Below are positions 9,477-17,365 of a stretch of 64,000 bases of DNA, in pieces. The stretch is from Polynucleobacter sp. AP-Titi-500A-B4 (GTDB lineage: Bacteria; Pseudomonadota; Gammaproteobacteria; Burkholderiales; Burkholderiaceae). A program made the translations under genes and the position numbers. The notes under the pieces were generated by a model. It was given only the letters and a program-made list of their open reading frames with translations. It was not told the origin of the DNA and did not search any database. The stretch is from positions 1,114,861-1,178,860 of the forward strand of contig NZ_CP061311.1 of the NCBI RefSeq assembly GCF_018688095.1, in the 5' to 3' direction. Each line of letters begins with the position of its first letter. The stretch's first letter is position 1.

Positions 9477-9757
9477 TGAACAGATCTACAGCCAAGCACG
9501 CCCTTTTAGAGCTTTTGTGTAGTACTGATAACCTAAACGATATGCAATTTTTGCTTGAGCAAATTTTAACCTCCGCCGAAATAAACGATCTCTTGGATAG
9601 GGTCAGGATTTATCAAAATCTAACCTGTACTGAAAACCCCCAAAGGGAATGCGCTAAATTGCTCAACGTGAGCATCTCGAAAGTGACAAGAGGCGCAGCA
9701 AATCTTCGCAACCCTAAGGCAAAAAAATATTGGAAATCAAAGTTCGGTGCTACTTAA
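9476..9757 (+). CDS. TrpR-family transcriptional repressor
   Basis: Trp repressor family DNA-binding protein of 93 aa from ATG 9476 (97 aa from 9464). It aligns by eye with E. coli TrpR: DRVRIYQNL against the segment carrying Trp-contact Arg54, then a helix-turn-helix (PQRECAKLLNVSISKVTRG) ending in the Arg-Gly pair equivalent to Arg84-Gly85. TRGAANL replaces TRGSNSL, so the corepressor pocket is mostly but not fully kept. It is convergent with a flavoprotein gene, the two overlapping by 21 bp, and close to TrpG/TrpE-type genes, its probable targets. It differs from YerC-type relatives in having TRG. I leave the symbol empty as orthology to trpR is not proven. Confidence 0.8.
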   Translation: MNRSTAKHALLELLCSTDNLNDMQFLLEQILTSAEINDLLDRVRIYQNLTCTENPQRECAKLLNVSISKVTRGAANLRNPKAKKYWKSKFGAT

Positions 9758-10330
9758 GGACTTGTTAGCCCCTCTAAATCTTTGATGTACATCATGCATC
9801 CTATCAATAGTTTGCTCCAAAGCCTCTAGGGCCTCGAAATCATCTTGTACGCCACCAAGAGCGCCTAAAAAAAGTGGTGGAAAACCCGATCCAGCCATAA
9901 TCATTTTGTTTAGCATGATATTCAGCATGATTTGTGAATATACGGCTGTATGACCATACCTTCTGCCGACAACAACAATGCTAGCAACCTTATCTTTAAG
10001 TGGTCGATCCAAGGGGCGCAGGTAACCATACCCAGCCCTTTCTAAAAAGGCCTGAAATTTACTATTCGTCCCAAACGCATGCATCACCGGCATATAAATA
10101 ATTCCATCAGCAGCCTGCATATCTGACAAGATACTTGGCAAATCATCAGGCACACCACAGGGCGATAATTGGCAATGATTATCGGCATCGCAATATTCAA
10201 TATGACGATCGGCAAGGTGAATGAAATTTCCAAATAAACCTTTAAGCCTAAATCGATGCTTCAATATGCAGCAGATCTGACTACTTAAACCATTCTTTCG
10301 TGAAGATCCAACCAATACACATACTTTCAT
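9737..10330 (-). CDS. Flavodoxin-fold NAD(P)H-dependent FMN reductase-like protein
   Basis: 197-aa cytoplasmic flavoprotein. The N-terminus MKVCVLVGSSRKNGLSSQI is the FMN-phosphate loop of the NADPH-dependent FMN reductase / iron-sulfur flavoprotein superfamily, followed by ADGIIYMPVMHAFGTNSKF (flavin-ring loop) and VVVGRRYGH. Cysteines 47, 53 and 58 lie just before PDDLPSIL, where relatives of the Isf type carry clustered Cys before a DDM motif; the spacing here (C-x5-C-x4-C) is not a clear 4Fe-4S motif. It is 100 bp downstream of a TrpG-like gene and probably belongs to that operon. The substrate is unknown; a role acting on a chorismate- or anthranilate-derived compound is inference. Confidence 0.75.
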   Translation of the reverse strand: MKVCVLVGSSRKNGLSSQICCILKHRFRLKGLFGNFIHLADRHIEYCDADNHCQLSPCGVPDDLPSILSDMQAADGIIYMPVMHAFGTNSKFQAFLERAGYGYLRPLDRPLKDKVASIVVVGRRYGHTAVYSQIMLNIMLNKMIMAGSGFPPLFLGALGGVQDDFEALEALEQTIDRMHDVHQRFRGANKSLSSTEL

Positions 10331-10348
10331 TGAAACTACCCCAGCAAG

Positions 10349-10380
10349 GAAATTGAATTTCGTTGAACAAACTAAGTTTG
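10349..10380. promoter_or_regulatory. Two perfect 13-bp palindromes upstream of the flavoprotein gene
   Basis: GAAATTGAATTTC (10349-10361) and CAAACTAAGTTTG (10368-10380) are each perfect 6+1+6 palindromes. Their centres (10355 and 10374) are 19 bp apart, close to two helical turns, and lie about 25 and 44 bp upstream of the flavoprotein start at 10330. The second resembles the AACTAGTT core of E. coli trp operators but has TA/AT at the centre and is not identical. Operator function is inference; short palindromes also arise by chance in AT-rich DNA. Confidence 0.4.
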
Positions 10381-10431
10381 GCCTGTCGAGATAAGCCTGC
10401 CTTGTAATGCTGATTGCCTTACTAGAAGCCG

Positions 10432-11016
10432 CTATGCATAAGTATCAATAAAATTTTGAAGAATCTGTAGGCCAAAGTCTGTCCCGATACTTTCAGGGTG
10501 AAACTGAATACCTTCTATATCTAAGAAGGCATGTCGAATACCCATTACATAGGAGTCATCATCAGATCTTGCCGAGATGAGAATATCCTTGGGAAGATTT
10601 TCTTCTGAAACAACAATAGAGTGATAACGCATAGCGAGAATCTTCTGGCTAGGTAAGGATTTGAAGCATCCTTGTTCATCATGGGAAATCCAACTTCTTT
10701 TTCCATGCATCAGGTGCTTTGCATACTCAATCTTGCAGCCATAATGTAGCCCAATCGCCTGATGCCCCAAGCAAACCCCCAGAACCGGTATGCGTCCCGC
10801 ATTCAGATGCAGTAAGCGGCCATAACCAGAATCTGCTGGATGACCAGGGCCAGGACCAAGCAATAGATAATCCCCGGAAGAATTCTGAACCGCGTCTACT
10901 AACTGGGTATCGTCCTTACGATATAAGCTTATCGAGCAACCTAATTTCTGCAAATAAGCAACTAATATATGGACAAAGCTATCGTACGCGTCTACAACAA
11001 TTACATGACGTGACAT
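10432..11016 (-). CDS. Class I glutamine amidotransferase, TrpG/PabA type
   Basis: Supplies ammonia from glutamine to its chorismate-binding partner. The 194-aa product has DAYDSFVHILVAYL at the N-terminus, LGPGPGHPADSG, the nucleophile elbow GVCLGHQAIG with Cys82, and FHPES with His173 and Glu175 completing the triad. Its ATG lies inside the 3' end of the TrpE-like gene (16-bp overlap), so the two subunits are translationally coupled. The partner has the anthranilate-synthase motif, so TrpG is the better reading than PabA. Codon use is AT-rich like the rest of the island. Confidence 0.85.
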   Translation of the reverse strand: MSRHVIVVDAYDSFVHILVAYLQKLGCSISLYRKDDTQLVDAVQNSSGDYLLLGPGPGHPADSGYGRLLHLNAGRIPVLGVCLGHQAIGLHYGCKIEYAKHLMHGKRSWISHDEQGCFKSLPSQKILAMRYHSIVVSEENLPKDILISARSDDDSYVMGIRHAFLDIEGIQFHPESIGTDFGLQILQNFIDTYA

Positions 11017-12479
11017 GAAATTTCCTCATCGGTAATCGCTTTAAATACAGAGCCCATCTTGTGGAGGGTTTCAGCATATTCATTTTCGACAAGCGAGTCT
11101 GCAACCATTCCTGCAGATGCCCGCAATGTATATGTGCCATCGCATTCAAAAGCCGTTCTAATACAGAGTGCAGTATTGATGAAATTGACCCCCAAACCAA
11201 TCATACCTAGCGCGCCAGCATAAAGTCCTCTAGAGCTATCCTCGATTTCGCTAATTAACTCAATGGCACGAATTTTTGGGGTACCAGTCATCGTGCCAGC
11301 GGGAAATGCAGCTTGGATCACATCATATTTATCGGCAGTTACGCTAATCGAAGATTTGGTAGTAGACACCAGGTGATACACATGAGAATATTCCTCAACA
11401 GACATTAAATGAGGAACCTGTAAGCTGTCAGGCATTCCCACCTTACAAAGATCATTTCGGCACAAATCTACTAACATCATGTGCTCTGCGATCTCCTTAG
11501 GATTTTTATCAAACTCCTCTATAGCGGCCTCTTTTGTGCGAATCGATGATTTGGCAAGTGTTCCGGCGATAGGCCTAATAAGGACCTCCCCGTTCTTCAT
11601 GTAGACAAATGATTCAGGGCTTGCGCCAATAATCTTAAAACACCCATAGTCAAATAGGTACATATAAGGTGAAGGGTTTAACAATCGCATTCTTGCATAG
11701 ACGTCAATCGCTGAAATATCGGATTGAATCGAAACCTTTTGACCAATTTGAATTTGATACACATCACCAATACCAATATGTCCCAATGCCCGCTTAGCCT
11801 TCTTTAGATACTCGTCTTTTTGTGTTTCTTTTTCTATTGAAAATCCAGGCTGGTGATTTATTTTCAAAGGCAATTCATTAGATTTCAAATGGCATGCAAT
11901 CCTAGAATAAGGAATCGCTTCAACACCTGTAAAACCGTATTCATAAAATTGAACCTTATCTTCCGAAAACTCTAAATAATTTGCATAGCAGATTATTTGT
12001 ATATCTGGAGCATCCCCCTTCTTGTAACCAGAAATCGTTTCAATAAAATAAATAGTGTTGTAAGAAAAGATAGAAAACGCATACACCCCTCCATCTATCT
12101 CCTTGAATTGAAAATCAAGCAATCTCAAAAAATCCCACACAGACCTACGATCAGTAAGTCTATATTGCAATGCATTTTCTTCTGACTCGAGTAAATATGA
12201 ATCTCTATAAATACGCCTTATCTTTGCTAGGATCTGAGGATTCCCCCTGATGATGATGATTTGATCGGTGACATTAATCTCCAATACGCGATTGATCCCA
12301 ATTAGAGATCTCCTCGAATCGATAGCGCTAGGGCCAAGAGACTCTAGCAACATTAATTCCTTGCTATCGAACTCATTGAGTAAATTTCGGTAGATTTGAA
12401 ATGCCAATGAACGGAATCCATCTACGCCAAGCTCAAACTCACTGAAATCGAGCTCCTTTATATGTTTGTATATGATCAT
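11001..12479 (-). CDS. Anthranilate synthase component I-like chorismate-binding enzyme
   Basis: TrpE-type enzyme of about 492 aa from ATG 12479 (an ATG at 12518 is also open). The chorismate domain shows FKIIGASPESFVY, RPIAGT, MLVDLCRNDLCKVG, YSHVYHLVST and PAGTMTGTPKIRAIELI. PIAGT, with Ala, is the anthranilate/ADIC-synthase form; aminodeoxychorismate synthase has PIKGT. LLES (residues 44-47) and LNPSPYM match the E. coli TrpE feedback site, so tryptophan inhibition is expected. Two lines of this gene that I counted by hand are about 36% G+C, against about 50% in nadA, suggesting transfer. Standard trp genes (trpDCFBA) are not nearby, so this is probably a second copy or one for a special product. 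Confidence 0.85.
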   Translation of the reverse strand: MIIYKHIKELDFSEFELGVDGFRSLAFQIYRNLLNEFDSKELMLLESLGPSAIDSRRSLIGINRVLEINVTDQIIIIRGNPQILAKIRRIYRDSYLLESEENALQYRLTDRRSVWDFLRLLDFQFKEIDGGVYAFSIFSYNTIYFIETISGYKKGDAPDIQIICYANYLEFSEDKVQFYEYGFTGVEAIPYSRIACHLKSNELPLKINHQPGFSIEKETQKDEYLKKAKRALGHIGIGDVYQIQIGQKVSIQSDISAIDVYARMRLLNPSPYMYLFDYGCFKIIGASPESFVYMKNGEVLIRPIAGTLAKSSIRTKEAAIEEFDKNPKEIAEHMMLVDLCRNDLCKVGMPDSLQVPHLMSVEEYSHVYHLVSTTKSSISVTADKYDVIQAAFPAGTMTGTPKIRAIELISEIEDSSRGLYAGALGMIGLGVNFINTALCIRTAFECDGTYTLRASAGMVADSLVENEYAETLHKMGSVFKAITDEEISCHVM

Positions 12480-12489
12480 GCTTTTTAAT

Positions 12490-12517
12490 TGTATTGATGT
12501 ACCATTACAACAATACA
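12490..12517. promoter_or_regulatory. Inverted repeat just upstream of the TrpE-like start
   Basis: TGTATTG (12490-12496) and CAATACA (12511-12517) form a perfect 7-bp inverted repeat with 14 bp between. It ends 10 bp upstream of the preferred start ATG 12479. It could be an operator for the neighbouring TrpR-like repressor or a leader hairpin. If translation began at 12518 instead the repeat would be inside the coding region. Function is inferred from position only. Confidence 0.4.
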
Positions 12518-12588
12518 TTTGTTTTAAAAATTAATCAAGCAGCAAGAGTGGAAACAATCAAAGGAATACGCTGAAAGAAAAGAAAGAT

Positions 12589-12615
12589 GGAACTTAGCAG
12601 GAAGTGCTAAGTTCC
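12589..12615 (-). terminator. Hairpin terminator after the alkylsulfatase gene
   Basis: An 11-bp perfect stem, GGAACTTAGCA at 12589-12599 with TGCTAAGTTCC at 12605-12615, and a 5-nt loop. On the minus strand it follows the alkylsulfatase stop by about 60 bp and is followed by a pyrimidine-rich TCTTTCTTTTC tract, not a pure T run. It separates this gene from the island promoter. Confidence 0.55.
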
Positions 12616-12675
12616 CTTATAAAAAGCAGGGGATTAATTCTGGTTTTGCAAACCTACATTAACTTTTTAGACGAT

Positions 12676-14781
12676 CTACTCACCAGCAGTAATGGCCACC
12701 TCTTGTGCCGCGAATGGATCTTTTGCAGGAGTCGCTGGCTTAAGCACAGCCTTTCCTTTTGTTCCAGGCATGAGTTCAAAGTCAGGCACAAAGACAGTCA
12801 ATGTACTTCTGAGCTGATCAAATGGCTTGCGATCACCATCAAACTTCACCTTGCCTTCAGCCAAGAGTTTGTCAAATGTAGTTTGACCACCCATTACCTG
12901 CTCAAGATCGCTACGATTTAACGTAATTGTCAGATTTGGGTTTTTTGCCTGCTGGCCTTTGATGTTCGTCAAGGCAGAGTTACTCATCTCGATGACAAAC
13001 TTCTCACCATTGTCTGGTGTAGAAAGATTGACCACAAAATTCATACCCGCCGCTTTCTTACTATCCATGCTGATAGCTAATGCATTGAGCCAAAGTTCAG
13101 TCGTCATGCCTTTAATCATGTCTGGGCCGTTGGACTTTGGAGAAGCACCACTTGGCATGCCATGACGAAGTTCATAAGCAGCGCCCAAGAAGCTATTGCG
13201 CATACTTGGGCTCTCTTTTTGATAACCGATTTGCTCAAAGATGTCCGCCAATAAATCTTTTGCAGTTGCATTGCTTGGCTGCGCATAGACTAATTTATTC
13301 ACAATCTCCATTGCTTCACGATATTTGCCCTGCTTATAGAGCTCTTTACCCTTGGCCATAATCTTGGCAGAGCCGCCCATCATCTCGACATAAAGAGGTG
13401 CTGAGTCTCTTGGCGATAGCGGCGCCAAGGTTGCAGGGTTCGCATCCCAATAGCCGAGATAGCGGTTAATGACGGCGCGGCTGTTGTGCTCTTCAGAGCC
13501 ATGGTAGCTATGCGCTGCCCACTGCTTCTTGAGGCTCTCAGGCTGCTTATAAACGTTTTGAATCTCATTAATAGTTACACCGTTGTTCGCTAAATGCAGA
13601 ACTTCATTATGAAGATGAGCATAGCTATCGCGCTGAGTACGCATTACTTCCTGTATACGCTCATTACCCCAACGTGGCCAGCTATGTGAAGCAAACATCA
13701 CCTCACTTTCATTGCCGTAACGATATAAAGCATTGTTAATATTCTTGGACCATGCCAGTGAATCGCGTACTAAGGCGCCACGTAGTGTGTAGATATTGTG
13801 AATCGTACCAGTAATATTTTCCGCCGCCCAGAATGCTTTAAATTGCGGGAAGTAAGTGTTCATCTCAGCAGGAGCTTCAGTTCCGGGGGTATTTTGGAAC
13901 TCCATCTCTACGCCATCAACTGTCATTTTTTCATAGGGCTGGTTGATATAGACGTTTGGCTCTATCATTCCTAAGTTACCCGCAGCTGTATTTTTACCAA
14001 TCGATTGATCCACGTGACCAAATGGGCTACGGGGTAATAGAACGCCATATTGGAAGTACATTCTGCGCGTCATCGCGTTACCGGCATACACATTCTCGGC
14101 AATTGCATGATCCATAAAGCCTGCCGGGGCAATGATCTTGACCTTGCCGCTCTTAACGTCCGCCTCATCAACTACGCCACGCACACCGCCAAAATGGTCT
14201 CCATGCGAATGTGAATACACCACTGCCACTACCGGGCGCTTGCCGAGCTTTTCATTTACGAGCTCAAGCGCTGCGCGAGCTGTTTCTTTTGCAGTTAATG
14301 GATCAAACACAATCCATCCAGAATTTGTTTTGATAAAGCTAATATTGGCCAAGTCAAAGCCACGAACTTGATAGATCTTTCCTGGCACCACTTCATAGAG
14401 TCCATAACCCATATTGAGGATGGCTTGGCGCTGCAACGAAGGATGGACACTATCAAAGTCCTTGCCTTGCAAGAGGAATTCATAACTACCCATGTCCCAC
14501 GCCACATTGCCCGCATCGGCCATGATGGTTTTATATGAAGGTGCAGCAATAAAGCCTTTTTTAGACTCCTCAAAATCGCGCTTATCTTCAAATGGCAATG
14601 TCTTGCGTAAACCATTCTGGAGCTCCACCGTAAAACTAGATGGCGCCTTACCCTTGATATCAAAGTGTTTGCCCTGCATTGCGCCTGGATCAGCAATAAC
14701 ACCGCCCCCACCAGCAGCCATTAGAAGTCCAGAAGAAAGCAATGAAGCCGCCAGCGCAATTTGAGTAAGCTTGATATTCAT
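12676..14781 (-). CDS. Exported alkylsulfatase, metallo-beta-lactamase fold (SdsA/BDS1 type)
   Basis: Type III sulfatase family that hydrolyses long-chain alkyl sulfates such as SDS. The 701-aa precursor has a signal peptide (residues 1-22, LAASLLSSGLLMAAG), the zinc-binding HSHGDH at 191-196, a second metal motif around SHSWPRWGNE, an alkylsulfatase dimerisation region, and a C-terminal SCP2-like domain (MNFVVNLSTPDNGEKFVIEM). Length fits the family (about 650-700 aa). Predicted periplasmic or secreted. It lies alone between the chorismate island and a histidine kinase, all on minus. Confidence 0.92.
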   Translation of the reverse strand: MNIKLTQIALAASLLSSGLLMAAGGGGVIADPGAMQGKHFDIKGKAPSSFTVELQNGLRKTLPFEDKRDFEESKKGFIAAPSYKTIMADAGNVAWDMGSYEFLLQGKDFDSVHPSLQRQAILNMGYGLYEVVPGKIYQVRGFDLANISFIKTNSGWIVFDPLTAKETARAALELVNEKLGKRPVVAVVYSHSHGDHFGGVRGVVDEADVKSGKVKIIAPAGFMDHAIAENVYAGNAMTRRMYFQYGVLLPRSPFGHVDQSIGKNTAAGNLGMIEPNVYINQPYEKMTVDGVEMEFQNTPGTEAPAEMNTYFPQFKAFWAAENITGTIHNIYTLRGALVRDSLAWSKNINNALYRYGNESEVMFASHSWPRWGNERIQEVMRTQRDSYAHLHNEVLHLANNGVTINEIQNVYKQPESLKKQWAAHSYHGSEEHNSRAVINRYLGYWDANPATLAPLSPRDSAPLYVEMMGGSAKIMAKGKELYKQGKYREAMEIVNKLVYAQPSNATAKDLLADIFEQIGYQKESPSMRNSFLGAAYELRHGMPSGASPKSNGPDMIKGMTTELWLNALAISMDSKKAAGMNFVVNLSTPDNGEKFVIEMSNSALTNIKGQQAKNPNLTITLNRSDLEQVMGGQTTFDKLLAEGKVKFDGDRKPFDQLRSTLTVFVPDFELMPGTKGKAVLKPATPAKDPFAAQEVAITAGE

Positions 14782-14886
14782 CTACATATTCCTAAAAAAA
14801 GTACCTAATACTTTGGATGATAGGTTTGGATGCTTCTATGGCAATTAGCTTAAGAGCTAATAAATGGTAGCAGCTCCAGATTAAAA

Positions 14887-16332
14887 CTAGATTGCTTTAG
14901 ATTGAATGGGAAGCTCAATGATGAATCTTGCACCACTTAGCAAATTAGGCTCGTAACGAATGGTTCCGCCATGGCGCATCACGATGTGCTTGCATAACCA
15001 AAGCCCTAAACCCATACCCTTCTTCTGACTATCAACCAATAATTCAAATAAATTGGCTTGAGCCTGCAGGGGAACGCCGTCACCATTGTCAGCAATCGAC
15101 AATTCCACGCCAGACCCGGTGAAGCGCCCTTCAATCACAATTTCTTTATCGGCCTGTTTAGAGCTTGCTAATGCCTGAATAGCATTATTGAGTAAATTCA
15201 ACAACACTTGCTGAATCTCGCTACGATTTGTTTGCACAATGAGGTTTGATGGAAGCGATTGTCTCACTTTGATTTGCTTTGAAACAATCTCTGGCCTTGC
15301 AATACTGAGCACATCATTACTTAATTGACTTAAGCCCACGTCGGCGCTTTCAATGCGCTCGTCTGCAAAAACTGATCTTAGGGTGCGAATAATATTAGCA
15401 GCTCGCTCATTATCTAAAAGTAAGGTATTTAAAACTTCTTGCTGGAGCTTGGGGTCCATCTGACCATCAGATAATTTCTTTTGCAAAAACTGAATATTTA
15501 AGCTACTTGCCCCTAGCGGCTGATTTAATTCATGGGCAATAGAGGCTGACAAAGCCCCGGTGGCCGCCGTCTTGTTGGCTTTTAACAATGAATTAATGAG
15601 ATTTTCACGCTCTTGGAGTAGCGCTCTAATCTCTTGGTTCTCCGTTTTGGATTGGGCATTGCTAACTGCTATACGCTCTGCCCAATAACCGCCAATGGCA
15701 ATGTAGGATAAGGTATTCATGACCAATTGCGTAATCGTAAAGAGAATCAATACCTGGGGAATTTGTTCTACTTCACGTATGGTCAGCGAGGAAATAATCA
15801 GAATGGCTATTCGACCAATTGCAAAAAACATTTCTGCCGAACTGGCATATTGCAGGTACAGCAGTTGGCGCGACGGCGATTCTTTGCGTTTTGCTTTTAA
15901 TTCAATGATTTGCCAGGAATAAAGAATGCTGGTGAGAATGCAAAAGAATACGGTACGAATTTCAAAATTACCATGTATTCGCATGAGTTCAAAAACAATC
16001 AAGAAAATTGCCGCGGAACATAAAAAGATTATTTTTATCTTTTTAGAAATCTCTTGATTTAAAGACCTGCAGAACAGTCCCTGTAAAAGAGTTGCAATAT
16101 AAAAGAAGAAATTTGCAATGGTGAAAGTAAATTCTGGTTTTGCAACATCAGAGATAGTGAGAACGCCCGCCCCAAAGATAATGAGAGCAAAAATGCTGGC
16201 CAATAAAGACACCATCCAATATGGGCTTGGCCTAACTGAACTCTGGGATCGATAATAGTGATAAACGCCCAGAAATAAGCCCGTCTGAATGATGGCTAGA
16301 ATAAAAAAGTACAGGGCAATCAAGAGCTTCAT
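14887..16332 (-). CDS. Membrane sensor histidine kinase, no response regulator nearby
   Basis: 481 aa from ATG 16332 (a GTG two codons upstream is possible). Residues 1-220 carry about six or seven hydrophobic helices, then a coiled coil, a HisKA domain with phosphorylatable His267 in SIAHELNQPLG, and HATPase_c with NLLNNAIQAL (N box), IADNGDGVP (G1) and KKGMGLGLWL (G2). The HELNQPL H box is that of the NtrY/DctB-like group. No receiver-domain gene lies in the window, so its partner is encoded elsewhere. It starts 42 bp from a divergent outer-membrane protein gene, a candidate target. Confidence 0.88.
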   Translation of the reverse strand: MKLLIALYFFILAIIQTGLFLGVYHYYRSQSSVRPSPYWMVSLLASIFALIIFGAGVLTISDVAKPEFTFTIANFFFYIATLLQGLFCRSLNQEISKKIKIIFLCSAAIFLIVFELMRIHGNFEIRTVFFCILTSILYSWQIIELKAKRKESPSRQLLYLQYASSAEMFFAIGRIAILIISSLTIREVEQIPQVLILFTITQLVMNTLSYIAIGGYWAERIAVSNAQSKTENQEIRALLQERENLINSLLKANKTAATGALSASIAHELNQPLGASSLNIQFLQKKLSDGQMDPKLQQEVLNTLLLDNERAANIIRTLRSVFADERIESADVGLSQLSNDVLSIARPEIVSKQIKVRQSLPSNLIVQTNRSEIQQVLLNLLNNAIQALASSKQADKEIVIEGRFTGSGVELSIADNGDGVPLQAQANLFELLVDSQKKGMGLGLWLCKHIVMRHGGTIRYEPNLLSGARFIIELPIQSKAI

Positions 16333-16373
16333 TCCCACTATCGTACATCGAGGCAGATGATTGGCTAAAATTC

Positions 16374-17333
16374 ATGCCAATGTTTTTTTATTTAGCCCGA
16401 CTTCTCTTTTCTTGCGCAGTGCTGATGAGCATTGCCCTGGGAGAGGCTTATGCCCAATCCGCCCTCTACAACGCTGCAAATAATTACCTCAAGAAAAGAG
16501 CGGATGCCTTTATGACCATTACGGGCTATTCCTTAACGCCCGATGTCACCACTGGATCTCTCTCCATCCGCAATAACGGCGGAGATAACTCTGATTTGCA
16601 AATGATCTCCTTAGGTGGTGGCGACCGCATAAGCGCCAATTTCCCCCTTTACCTTGAGGGAACCATGGCAATCAATCGATACAACCCAAACTTTACTGAC
16701 GGCATTGGAAATAGCTCGGTTACCGTACCCGTCCACTGGAATAGTGTCACCGGTACGGGTGGTATTGGCTGGGACTTCCCAATTACAAGTGAATTGCGTT
16801 TTAGGCCTATTGCCAACGTGATGCTAGGTCACTTAGAGAGTGATATATCGATTGCCTCACGAGTGCTGCAAAATCGCACCGGCGTTGATATGCAATTTTT
16901 GAATGGTGGTCGCATGAACTCATACGGCCTTGGTGGTTCGGTCATGCTGGATTATGAAAACTACAAGCCTGATCAAGAAATTGATATTGAATTGCGCTAT
17001 ACCAATATTCCAGTGCAAACATTTGATACATCTACAGCAGTTAAAGGATCCGCAGATTCTCAAAGTGCTGCAATCTGGGCTCGCAGTCGCGTTCCAACGC
17101 CAATCACTCTTTTGGATAGGCCATTAAGAACGGTGTTTGAATTAGCTCACACAGAATTTCTGGGGGATCTTCGTGGTGCACTAGGCTTTAATTCACTCTC
17201 ATCTGTCGGCACTGGCATTGAGTTGGATCGAAGTGCATCTGATCCGATATTTAACAGAATTCGCGTAGTGTTCCGCTACCAATTTGGTCAAAACGTACAT
17301 GGCACCTCTATCGGTTTAGCGGCAAGCTTCTAA
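16374..17333 (+). CDS. Putative outer-membrane beta-barrel protein (solitary autotransporter-like)
   Basis: 319 aa. A signal peptide (LLFSCAVLMSIALGEAYAQ) is followed by repeated amphipathic beta-strand-like segments and a C-terminal Phe (GTSIGLAASF), as in outer-membrane barrels. The sequence resembles stand-alone autotransporter-type barrels without a passenger; I assign that only tentatively. The start could be ATG 16374 or 16380. It is divergent from the histidine kinase and followed by the tRNA-Ser terminator region. Function is unknown. Confidence 0.65.
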   Translation: MPMFFYLARLLFSCAVLMSIALGEAYAQSALYNAANNYLKKRADAFMTITGYSLTPDVTTGSLSIRNNGGDNSDLQMISLGGGDRISANFPLYLEGTMAINRYNPNFTDGIGNSSVTVPVHWNSVTGTGGIGWDFPITSELRFRPIANVMLGHLESDISIASRVLQNRTGVDMQFLNGGRMNSYGLGGSVMLDYENYKPDQEIDIELRYTNIPVQTFDTSTAVKGSADSQSAAIWARSRVPTPITLLDRPLRTVFELAHTEFLGDLRGALGFNSLSSVGTGIELDRSASDPIFNRIRVVFRYQFGQNVHGTSIGLAASF

Positions 17334-17355
17334 TAAAAAACCACCCGTAGGTGGT
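17334..17355 (-). terminator. Rho-independent terminator of tRNA-Ser(UGA)
   Basis: On the minus strand, ACCACC-TACG-GGTGGT is followed by a T run (complement of the A run at 17335-17340), 10 bp past the CCA end of the tRNA. It has nearly the same hairpin as the other tRNA-Ser gene at 37.5 kb. Confidence 0.8.
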
Positions 17356-17365
17356 TAGTAAAATT

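Noticed and set aside
11001..12518. Reading the TrpE/TrpG-like pair as aminodeoxychorismate synthase (PabB/PabA)
   Set aside because: The motif is PIAGT, not PIKGT with the PabB lysine, and tryptophan-site motifs LLES and NPSPYM are present.
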